Of a stretch of 21,284 bases of DNA, positions 1 to 11,356 are shown in pieces (the stretch's first letter is position 1; every line of letters begins with the position of its first letter). The DNA lies in assembly GCA_036325645.1 (NCBI GenBank), contig JAWNBB010005952.1:1-21284 (forward strand). The letters are read 5' to 3'. This DNA comes from Balantidium ctenopharyngodoni (taxonomy: Eukaryota; Ciliophora; Litostomatea; Vestibuliferida; Balantidiidae). A model generated the notes under the pieces. It did not search any database, was not told the DNA's origin, and worked only from the letters and a program-made list of their open reading frames with translations. The position numbers were made by a program, and so were the translations under genes.

Positions 1-21
1 AATCCCCAATCCCCAATCCCC
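1..21. repeat. Telomere-like CCCCAAT repeat at the window edge
   Basis: The first 21 bases are a perfect 7-base tandem, three CCCCAAT periods starting inside a unit and ending in CCCC. C-rich strand repeats at the 5' end of a contig are what a chromosome end looks like, and C4A2 or C4A4 types are usual in ciliates. The extra T makes this unit unlike the Tetrahymena (CCCCAA) or Euplotes (CCCCAAAA) repeats. Only about three units are present, so the array may be cut off by assembly. It could also be an internal microsatellite. No matching G-rich repeat is seen at the right edge. Confidence 0.55.
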
Positions 22-308
22 ATATCAATATGAATGAATTTATTCATCTAACTTCTTCCTAACCTAATCTTATACTTTTAATAAATGTTAATGAATACTA
101 CTATAAAGATTTCATAATTACTTTCATTACATTTCTTTCTATCTTCTCTTAAGTTCCTTTATCCTAATTTCCTCTTGAATATATCACTTCAAATAAAAAC
201 TAACTTATATAAAATAACTTTAATAACTAATATTATATTTTTTGCTTAATTACATATTTAAACTGCATTATTTAAATTAATTATTCAGTATATATTAACC
301 GGATAATC
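22..308. other. Subtelomeric 3' flank, no gene seen
   Basis: About 290 bases of very AT-rich sequence lie between the telomere-like repeat and the stop codon of the minus-strand deubiquitinase gene. I see no open frame of interest, tRNA-like structure or repeat here. It presumably holds the 3' UTR and polyadenylation site of that gene. Confidence 0.5.
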
Positions 309-3300
309 CTATAGATTTCTTCTATGATAGTTCATATGATCAATCTTCACGTCAATATTGACACCAATATCTTTCGATTCAATCATATCCTCATCCTTTC
401 TAATCCTATGAATAACTCAAATATTCTGATAATTTCTCGCATCGATCGTTTCTTTTATTTTAGCTGGAATAACATGATTTACTTCCTCTGATTGATAGTG
501 TTTTATGCAAGTAACTTTTCAATTTCAAATACAATTATAATTGTTACTATTATATATCACATAACGATACAGTGCTAGGCACTTATCTTCCTCTTTAGAT
601 TTTTCATTTATCAGGACAATTTTCTTACTTGAGGTTATTTTACCAGATATACTTGAAATAAATTGACGTTCGTCTTTGGGACGGGAGATACTGTTATAAA
701 TCAATGCTGTATTATCAGTTTGTGGCTGGTTTTCAAGAGATTCATTTTCATCTATAGGAATTGGGTTATAAGAAGGGGAAGAAGCGCTTGAAGAAAAATC
801 GATTTCAGTTTCGGATATGTTTTTATTTCATTTTATAATTGATGTCGTGTATTGAAATAGTAATCAAGATAAGTTTTCCCCGCGACAGATTAAACTTATT
901 TCTTCTTGTAATATATTTTTGGGAAGGAAATCAGGGATAAGTCCGCGATAGTTTTTAAAATCTTTATCTATTTGTTTACCCCGATTAGAAGACAAAATGT
1001 TTTGATGTGATTGAGATTGTTTTTCTTCTTCATTTTCTTGGCGATTATCGCTGTCTTCATTTTCTTTTCCTTCAAAAGATTTATGTTTTTGCATTTTATT
1101 CGCATTTTCATCGTTTTCCTTTCAACACCTTTCTTTAAAAACTCCAATAATTTCTTGGAGAGCACTGATTTCTTTGAGTTTTTTATTATCGGCATTATTG
1201 GAATCCCACTCGATAATCTGTGTTTCTAATTTTTCCCAAAATGAATTATACTTTAAAGTAACCCAAGGCATTCAATATAAATACTTAAACAATGGGTAGC
1301 ACTGAGTAGCCTTGATCATTAAATTTAAAAATAAATTCATCGCGAACTCACTATATTCAGTTAAGGAAATTCATTTATTCAAAATACAATTTTGTGGATT
1401 CGAATGATCCTTGGTTCAATATTCGAAAACAAAACTATCCTTATTGGTCATGGCATTATACCCAAACCTAGGGAAATTATACTTTTTCGAGGGAGATTGT
1501 ATAATATAGCTGGGATAGCCTAATAAAACATTAAACCGAATTATCTTTAAATCATCATCGATTGTTATCATATTATACAAAGCATCAAATAATTTGGAGA
1601 CTTCATCAGGGTTATTCATATTAATCTCATCAAAATAAGAGCATCAATGTTGAAGTGCGTCGTCAGTAAATTCCGTGTTGTTGAATTGCAAAGTGATCAT
1701 CAAATCGTTGAAAAACCTTAAATTATTTTGATACAAAATACTTAACAAATTCTCGTTTTTAAAGTAGTGTAAGTGTTCCGAAATCTGAAATTTCCTTTTA
1801 TTGAACTCTGTTTTATGGTTTACATCAATAGAAATATTTGAGTTAAATTCTTCACTTCTTTTAAATATATAATATATCACTTCAATGAGTTGTTCGTTTT
1901 TAGATGTGATATTTGTCTTTCGATTGTGCGAGGAGTAAATATAAGTAGAATCTGCTTCCTTATTCAATAGAAATTGAATTAAATTTTTAATGATATTTTC
2001 GCTGACTAACATGTCAACAGTGTCCTCGTTTAAGTGAACACATCAATGAAGTACTGAATATAAAGTTTCCTTTTTGTTATTTACGTTTCTTTGGAATATT
2101 TCTAGAACAGAGCCAATTAAAACAGTTGAGTATGTATATAATTCAGGGTCTGAGTAGCAAGTTTTAATAAGGAATGTGAGTAATTGAGAAAGGCTTTCGC
2201 TAATATTTATATTATCAATACTGAATATTTGGCAAATAAGATTATTCTGTGTTCAATAGGAAACCATTTGTTTAATCACTTCGTGATTCGAACTCGCGTA
2301 TAAAGATAATAGTGATATTATTTCAAGGCATTGTTTTTGGTTTCCATCAGATGTGTTTGATAACTTAGAAGTAGAAATATGCTTGAATAAGTAATCAAGT
2401 AATCAATTTGAAAGTTTTATTTGATTTTCTTGAGAAAGTAGTATGTTTGAATCTTTAAGCTCTAAAAGATAAGAGAATAACTCATTGAAGACAAGGTTAT
2501 AAAAATTATTAAAAGAATTCTCATTGTGTTGACCTTTCTGAAAGCGTTTATTATCGAATAAAACATCTTTGTAGTATTTAACAGGTATTTGTTTGGGTAT
2601 TTCGTTGAAATTGATGTATTTATAATATTCATTTGATTTACTATCATAGAAAACAAAAGAATGCAAATTGTTGGTGATATAAAGCAAATTATTACAAGTG
2701 AATGGACTTCTAACTATATTATGATGAGATATGATCTCTTCTTCACAGTTCTCTTGAGTCTTGCTTATACAATTCACAAATCGCGAGATGTCGAATATTT
2801 TTTTAATTTTACTTCTTTCATCCTCTTTAAACGATATAATATTTTGATCATTCTGCTCTATCGTAGAAGGATCAATCACCAATTTAATCGGTGTTTTCTT
2901 TTTGCGTTCATATACAAGCACATAAGCATTTTTACAATTATCATAAGAATGTCCATAATTATTCTCTATATTACCCCCGAAACATTCATCGGATAAATTA
3001 CTCAAATTGAATTTACTTACATTGCTATCGTTGAATTTTCACCAATTCGGATTATTGTCTTGCCCATTTCTATTCGTGTCAATAAATGAAAAATAGTGTC
3101 CGCCGTTTGCACTTCCTATGTGCACATTGACACCTTTTAATTCATATTCGTAATATTCATCTTGCTTTGAATAAATATCATCCGTTTCATAAAGGGGGTC
3201 TTTACTGTGCATTAGGTCTTCAATGCTGTATTTCTTTAAATTCATTTCTCAAGGAAATTCTAATCTACTGTTTATTTTTTCAGTGTGTTCTGTATCATAG

Positions 3301-6300
3301 TTCATATAAAACCTTTTTAAATGGATTATGAACACGTTGGGCAGGTCACATAAAGAAGTTCGCTTTGTTATCGTTACTTTCTTTTTACAATTCTCACAGT
3401 TAAAGTCATCTATTTTTTCTGGGAGAATCAATTTATTCAGACTGTCCTCTCATGTGTTCATATTTGCGACTTCTAAAGTCAAATTGTAGAAGTCTTCAAA
3501 GCGGTTTGAAACGTTGCCACAAGCATCACAGATTACCTGAGAACAGGTTCTACCTACAAAAACATTGTTGACTATATATTTAAACGATGTCGACTTTAAA
3601 CAGTTTTCTATTTTATCACAGAAACTATTCAAAAATTCTTGGCTGTCTTGCTGAAGTATTGTGTTTACTGGGTTACCATCAAAGTCTTTAAAAGAGTAAC
3701 AAAACTCTTTTGGGTTATAGTCCTCTCTTTCACTCAGTCAAAGGAATGTGTACATTTTCTGTAACTGATGTCAGACGTTATCATCTATGTTACCTAAATT
3801 ATTATACTTATTCATATATGAATTCATTGATTGTGGTGTTGAGTTTGTCGGTTCTTTTCCGTCGTCGCTTTGTAAAATCGCGTATCTAAAGGAAGGAACC
3901 ATATACATTTGTTGCATAATAGAATTCATATAACAAATACAACCAAGATTCTTAAGACCAACGTACCCTTCTGATTTACCGTTGCCACTGCTCAAGGAGT
4001 TATTCCTTGGATTAAACATAATCGGATTATTCGCCTGATTTACTTTATCGGTACCTTTTTTCTCCACTTCTTCGCTATCTTCTCTACCTAAATGTTCACT
4101 TCAATACAATGCTAATTTAATACAAGTCATAGATTTATGTATTAATCGCAGTATAAATAAATAACAAACATTCTTAATATCTTGATTATGTGTACGTGAG
4201 GTTGAAGATGTCACAACTTCTTCTTCGGAAATATACTTCGAATTATTTTTTGACTCAAGGGTAAATGATTTCTCGTTAGAACTTTTGTTTAATATTATTT
4301 TATTTATTATTATTTTAAGCGCACTTTTCCCGTCTTTATTATAATTAAGCAAATTATCCTTCATTTTCTCGCTGTTCTCCACCGCTTTTATAATTATTTT
4401 CATGAAACCAACAAATAACTCGGGGCTTAACTCAGACTTACCTATTAAATCATTGAAAATCATTTCAAATATTTGGAGTATAAAATCCCCGGATTTCATT
4501 TCTATTTCTTTCACCCTGTTTTTAACAGTTTCATTTTGGATACTGTATACAATTTCATACAAAGCACTGAAATAATCAAATCCAAATGTCAATGAAGAAT
4601 CAACGATATTTTCATTAGAAGTTTTCGAAATTGTAGAAAAGAAAGAAATACAGTTTTCAAAAAGGAATAAAATTAAATCATAATTACATAACTTTAGTGC
4701 GGTTTTTGAAGTGTTAATTCAAACAGATATAAATACGACTCGGTGAGTCTTTTCGTTAACTGTTAGACTAAGGTTGATTAGATTCTTTAAGGGTTTATTA
4801 TCTTCTCAATGCAATGAATTAACAGAAGTGTGTGTTAGAAGTATCATTAAAAAATCGTAACTAATGATAAAGGTTTTCGATGAAACGATGTTTTCAGCTT
4901 TATCAAAACTCTTGAAATGAGTCGTAAGAAAGAATATTAACTTATCGATTAAGGTATTGTAGTCAATAGCTGAGAGGCCTTTATTAACCAAGTCTGTTTC
5001 TTGTAATCATCATGTTGAGATATTTGATTGATGTTGTATCATGTTTATTGGGGGTTTTAGACTATTATTATCTTTTTCTGTATTAGTATCTTCCAAACAA
5101 TCCAATTCAAGAACATTTACCGATTCTGTTTCAGTGAAAGTGTTATCAACGGGGAATCTGCTTGAATTAAAGAAACGTTTTATCAACTTTAAACTTATTT
5201 TTAAACACTTCTCGGTAATTCGGTTAAGCATTGTATTATCAAGCATATTTTGAATAGTTTCAACAAACGTTTTATAATGTCCTTTAGTTATAAAGTTGAT
5301 AATCCATTTCTTTTTTTTAACCAATAATTCAGTGTCATCAAATGGCAAATATGATAACGATTGAGTTTTATTTTTAGCAAAATCTAATTCAATATCAAAT
5401 ATGAAAGAGTCAACTATCTGTAGTAAATACAATACTGTTCAGATATTCTTATCGTTGAGCTGCTTTTCTTCGTTAAGCATTTTATTGTAGATCTCGATAT
5501 TCGTCGACAACTGAAATATAAACTGATAGACGTCTTCATCGAGCTCATCGCCATTTACATTGCAGGTGCTCAGTAAATTAAACAATGCATATATAAATTC
5601 AGTGTCGTTACCTCACTGAAACCTGGGCATTTTTTCTTTAGTCGTTAACTTGATTTCAATTGAAGAATCAATCGGCAATAAATCGTATCTAATACCCATC
5701 TGTGTCAGGTTTTCCCAAACGATATTCGTTTTACTTTTCGCACTTTTTGCGTAAAACATGAAGAAATCTTCCTTGGATAAATAACCTTTTTCATCTTGAT
5801 CATACATTTTGAAAAAATTTTCGACTCTTATATCATTTGCAGTAACTATTTCCTTAGTTATTGTAACAGCACTCGTGAAATTCGCAAGTGTTTCCTTCGT
5901 CATTTGGCCATTTCTACTATAAGAATTAAACCACTCTTCCAATACTTTTTCAAATAATGGGTTTAATCCTGTATTTTTATTAGAAGGGTCTAATAAACTA
6001 ATCCTCGGACATTCAACCAGGGTAAGAGAAATATCTTGGTCATTAATAAGCTTAAATGAAGACAATAAAGAGCTATTATTCATTAAATTAATTTCCTTTT
6101 GATTCAGGGATAAAATAATATTTGATATCGGGTAATTAATTTTAACTGCACATATCGCGTATAGTTCTCCAACAGTTGTATTTGAAAATAAAATTCAATT
6201 AAAATTAGGAATACGAGGGCTTCGTACAATCACTTTTAGATTTATTATCTTTTTCTTTCATAAACCAAAATGGGATTTAACTACAGAAGTGCTTTCTTTT

Positions 6301-9300
6301 TCACTTTCTTCGATTATTCATAGAATTATTTTCAAACACTTTTTGATTGTCTGAATATCCTTCGTTGTTGACAATTCCTTCTTTATCATAGACTTACATT
6401 TTTCTAACAAGTTTTTCATTTCATCATTTCGGGCGAATAATAAATGCAATATTTCAACACCTTTGTTCATAACTTTATCATTGTTCGATTCGAAGATGAT
6501 CTTCCAAAGAATATTAAATCCTTCTCAGTCCTCAATTGGTTTGTGTATTATCAGACTAATGTTATTGAATGTATTCTCTCGAAGGGTATTATCGGTATTT
6601 GTCATTTCTTTGTTATGAGAATCATAGATGAGGTTATTCTTTGTGGAATTAATTTCAAAAAATAAACTTATAAAAACACCGAAAGCTTCAACGCTTAAAT
6701 ATTTGATATCCAAATCACAGGTGCAGAAAAGTGTAAACAGGGATACATCGATTTCTTTTGTATGCTTGATGCTTAAAATACGTTCAATGAATAAGTAAAA
6801 TTCAACGATATCTTGCTGGGAGATCGGATTTGTCAAAAGAATTTCATTGAGTCAAGGAATGAAATTAAACTCTGGATATATTTCAACGAACAAAATCAGG
6901 AAAGTCAGTCTGGCTTGTACATTGTCAGCATGAGAGAAATTATCAATATATTTTGTATTTGGATCAAACTCTTCTTTCGTGCTTATTTCGGAAGCTTTTT
7001 TCTTGTAATGTCTGAAATTGTCGATAAAGACATTTAATATAGTATTATCTTTAATTATATTTGTAAGTGATTCACTTGCTGTCAAAGAGATTATTTTTTC
7101 TGTTTCAGGGAAATCGCTATTTATTTGGCATAATTTTTGTATATATTTACTGAGGATTTTATAACTCATTATTTCATGGGTGTTAGTTTTCAAACAGATA
7201 ATACATAAATCTCAAACGCTTTTCGTATACTTATCTCCTTTATCTGTGATACTTATCAACTTTTTAATTATTTTATCGAGCTTGTTATCATCTAAACTCT
7301 TTGAATTTCATCAACAGTTTGTGAAAAATGTAATACATTTTTCAATGTTTTCTTCGTTGTTCTTTTGGATCGAAAGATTATAAACTAAATCAATCTCTGT
7401 GCTGTTTAAATCCTCATCTATGCAATTGTATATGTTTTGCAATAGTATTTGAATATGCTTTGGAAGTCAATACTTAGATACTTCACTGAGTAAATTCAAT
7501 ATAGTTAATTTACCTTCTAAGTCTCCCTTTTGTGTCCCTGACCATATTAATTTTATATCGTTTTCAGTTCATTCATCCTTTTCTCAAAGAAGTTCGATTA
7601 TATCTGTTGCCTTCGAAATGATTTGTGAATGACTGTTTGTTCCAAATATTTCATTAATTATATTGTTTTCTTTTATTCAAGTAATGATCTTCGTCTTTTT
7701 CACCGCGTTATCTTTACTATTTTTTATTGAATTATTTATAGATCTCATCCCTTGTAATCGTATATCAAAGATTGTTGTTTTCATCATCTTAAGTGATATT
7801 ATTAAAGTAAGCTCATCGTTTTTCGAAAAGTCTTCATTCTGTTTCTTGGGTGTATCTTGCTCATCATTACTTTCGATTTGTTGGCTGACTTTATTGAGTA
7901 AGTCTGTGATAGTGTCTACTCAATTTTTTTTCAAATGGCGTCATTCATTCGAGTTGATTTCTTTGATAAATTTTAAAACACTGTCATTTATTATTTTATC
8001 GTATTCGAGAAAATAATCTTTGTGCAAATATGAAAAAGCACAGTTCAAAATATAAAAAGCGTTGTACATATCTTCACTTGTTGGCTTATTCACTATGATG
8101 TTGATTATTTCTTCAAATCCATTATTATTTGCGAACTCCCTTAACAACTCAGCGTAATAGTAACTAAAGTTACTGCCTTTGCCTATAATATAGTTCTTTT
8201 TCGTAACGGTATTATCATTTTTATCTTTTACGTTGTACTGATATAAATAGCATAAATCAGCGTAATATGAGGAAAAGTCATCGTTTCAGATTTTATTATT
8301 AGTATAAGACGAGTTATTAGTTTCTCCGCTGATATACCCTGCATTATAATAATTGGTATTATTGGTTGTCGAAGATATAAAGGTATTGAATTTTTGAATT
8401 CTCTTGCTAAATGCAGGAAGCTCCTCATCCATTTGTTCCCTGTTACCGATGAATGACTCTCCTTTACTATCAACACAAACAATCTCATTTGGCCAATAGC
8501 ATGAATATTTTTGTGCATCTTTAAAATGTTCGGGATAGAGTCTGAAGCCAACACGATATGAAGAATATTGAATATCATTTTCTACGGTGTGTTGCTCAGA
8601 TAATATTGTAGTAGGAAACCATCGACCTCGATCAAAGCAATCAATCACATCGTACACGTGTAGATTATTTCTCCACTCCCAGTTTTTCGTCGCTGTTCCG
8701 CAAGGTAAAATCGTTAATGCGCCTATTTTATGTCTCGACTTCATCGTCTCTCCAATGCAAACCTTATAATAATTATCTTCGATTTCTATGACTTTACCGC
8801 GAATCCAATTCTTTGAATCAATGAGAATTTTCGATTGTTGATAATCTACATATACATCAACAATGTCTCCTATTTGAAAAGGCTTTAGTTTATCTTGATT
8901 TCTAGGGATGTTCTCGTTAAATTTATCCGCATCGTATAGTTTTTTTTTATTTTCAGGGTGATAATGTTGCATAGTTTGAGGTTGATAATATGAGCATGAC
9001 GCCTTTAAAATACTTCTAACCTTATCCCATAACGGTAAGTATAATTGTTCACTATGAAATTTAATCCATATTTTTAAATAATTCGAAAGTAACTTCAAAG
9101 CAATCTCATCCCCGTTATCACCCCATACATAGCTTTGCAGTCAGATATTATTTAAGATATGATGACTAAATATATCCATAAAATACTCAAGATCAGAACG
9201 ATTTTTTTGGAAGAATTCGTAAGGTGAAGAAGATAACATTTGTTCTTGAATAAGAATTAATTCTTTCATTTCTTCGGTTTTATCGAGATCTTTCAGCCAA

Positions 9301-9407
9301 CTTTGCCTTATGGCTTCTTCGATTTGTTCTCAACGTAAACGTATTTCGGATTTTGTTTGTATTAATAATAGATCTTCATCTTTTCGGTTTCTTTGTATAT
9401 CTTTCAT
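309..9407 (-). CDS. Giant USP9X/USP24/USP34-type ubiquitin C-terminal hydrolase (about 3032 aa)
   Basis: A cysteine protease of the USP family that removes ubiquitin from proteins. The ATG at 9405-9407 opens a single frame of 3033 codons ending in TAG at 309-311, with no intron. About 42 in-frame TGA codons are read as Leu; two are tandem pairs (7308-7313, 5007-5012). Standard-code fragments along the whole length share this one frame. The USP domain is at about residues 1815-2170. The Cys box is [12 protein letters not shown] with catalytic Cys about 1825. CxxC pairs near 1960/1963 and 2004/2007 form a zinc ribbon. The His box is GGHYFSF with His about 2104, and FND follows near 2126. Before it lie two Tudor/SH3-like segments (about 177-225 and 243-315), helical-repeat arms, a ubiquitin-like segment (about 1045-1132) and an EF-hand loop [12 protein letters not shown] (about 1203-1214). 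The C-terminal end, from about 2760, is low in complexity. The architecture and length match giant animal and ciliate USPs. The substrate is unknown. Confidence 0.93.
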
Positions 9408-11356
9408 TTATATATGATTTTATTTAATCAATTAACTTTAGTTATAATGGTTGTGTTTTTTGGAAAAGGGGTTATCACTTTCTATTAACTACTTTGATTG
9501 AATAATGTCGTCTATGTATTGTGGACACTTTCACTGGTTGAGCTTCTTATAGTGTATTAGTCAGATATTGGTATTTGTAATCTGTTGTTAGTCATCGTTG
9601 AATGTTTGAATTTTCTTTGCGACAAAAGGTGCTTTGAACAACTTGTTTGAATATTAAGATATAATTGTTCAATGATATTCTTAGATCTGGTTTGTGCTAT
9701 TTGTTCTCTGAGCTTATGATAGTGTTTTAATTAAATGACCATTTCGTCATTCGGAGCGAAAGTATTTAATATCTCTGCTTATATTTGATTATATTGACTC
9801 TGTGCTATCTTGTGCGTATTTCTATTTTTTGATAGACTTCCCATTTAACTATGTAGTCTTGATTTGACTCTGCTTTTTATTTGATAATTCTCAATCTTAA
9901 TCATATTAGGGTTTTTTTCGTCTTTCTTTTATGAATGAGTTTTTCTTTGATTGTATCCAGTTCTTTTTGAGTTAATTTTTGTATTTGTTGTTGTTATGCA
10001 ATCAACTTTCAGACATTATTGTATTTCCAAGGAAGTTATCTCTGTCTTATCTATGCTTTTTCCCAATTCAAAATGATTTTGATATTGCTTTTTGAGCTTA
10101 CTTAGTAATGGGTTGTTGCAATCACTTATTTAGGGTTTTGACTTTTCATTTGTAAATTATTTTGGATACAATATTTAGATACGCGAAATTAAAAATGCAT
10201 GTTTAATAACAAGGTTTCAGATTATGGAAAAAGCTATAATAATGTTCTATAAAACCTTGAACTGTAGATTTATTTCAATTTAAACAAGTTTCACAAAAAA
10301 AAAAGCGATGTTGGGTGTGAGGGAATAACCAACATTAAAAAAGAAATTATCCTAAAATATGCTATTTTAACTCCCGAAAGATGTGTAACCTTTCTAAGTA
10401 TTATCGCAATAAACTTTTTAAAAATCCTTAAATACGTTCAATCAGAACATTTGTCTACGTTTTTCACAAGATGCAAATATAAACTATAAACACACACGGA
10501 AAAAATGCAGAGGGCAAAACAATATTAATATGCAGCAAAAAACCAGGAGTTCTCAATAGATTCCTAGCACCCTCATAAACATATAAGGGGAGTTTTTACA
10601 AACAATTACCTCAAAAAGATGCAATAAATAATAAAATCAACAAGAGCAAAAAGATCATTTCCATGAGATGAAACCCTCTCTATCCCAATAAATACGTCAG
10701 AATTCGTTAAAGTATTAGACGAAAGTTCGATAAAGTATTTAAGTGATTACACAACAGTTATTTGCCAAATAGAAGCTGAATAAACCTCAATCCATACTCT
10801 TACTTGATAAATTGGATGGATTATGATGAAGCGCAATTGTTTTGATATTCATATAATAAAGAGATCTGTAGCGAAAGTGAATTGTCTAAAAGAGAAGTTA
10901 TAGTTAGATCATTAGTTAATAAAAAACAAAAAAAATAAGAAATATAATTTCTATTTTAATATCAGCTAGAAACTCATCATACAAATAAATCCTTATTTAT
11001 ATTCTATTTATGCGAATCAATCTTTCTGATAAAACCCTTTTGATCTACTGTAAATACCTTCAACGACCAGAAATCGACAAATTCTATGCAATCCTACTCC
11101 TAATATAAGTAATATCTTTTCTTCAGATCAAAAAACAATACTATCAATCCATTATAAAAACCATTATAACAATAAATCAAACTCAACAATATTACCATTC
11201 CATAACTAATCCTATAATCACAGTATTCTCTTGCACCTTCCGCAAGTAATTAAGATAGTTTATAATATTAAAATAAACAATTAAGTTTTTGATGATTCTT
11301 CACCCAATCCAAATCTATAAAAAAATAAGCTCCAAAAAGAAAAAATTAATCAAAAA
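9408..11356. other. Divergent intergenic region, no supported gene
   Basis: About 1.95 kb separate the start codons of the minus-strand deubiquitinase and the plus-strand kinase, so promoters of both must lie here. The sequence is AT-rich; roughly 9400-10150 is T-rich on the plus strand, and 10150-11350 is A-rich. TAA and TAG occur in every frame. Short open stretches exist on the plus strand at about 10628-10783 and 10709-10929. They overlap in different frames and have no family match, so I do not call them genes. I see no tRNA or structured RNA. Confidence 0.5.

Noticed and set aside
2661-2996. 111-codon plus-strand hydrophobic ORF
   Set aside because: Antisense shadow of the deubiquitinase coding frame; apparent hydrophobicity comes from complementing Lys/Asn-rich codons.
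7663-8016. 117-codon plus-strand membrane-like ORF
   Set aside because: Antisense shadow of the same large gene, with no independent support.
309-9407. Selenocysteine or programmed stop readthrough
   Set aside because: Far too many sites, including tandem pairs, in unrelated families that are not selenoproteins.
9408-10170. Minus-strand protein if TAA and TAG were Gln (usual ciliate code)
   Set aside because: Two frames look equally plausible that way, which points to chance in A-rich sequence. The supported genes lack internal TAA and TAG and the Rab gene clearly ends at TAA.
10628-10929. Two overlapping plus-strand open stretches that look protein-like
   Set aside because: They lie in different frames, the first lacks an ATG, and neither shows a family motif. 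No convincing intron joins them.
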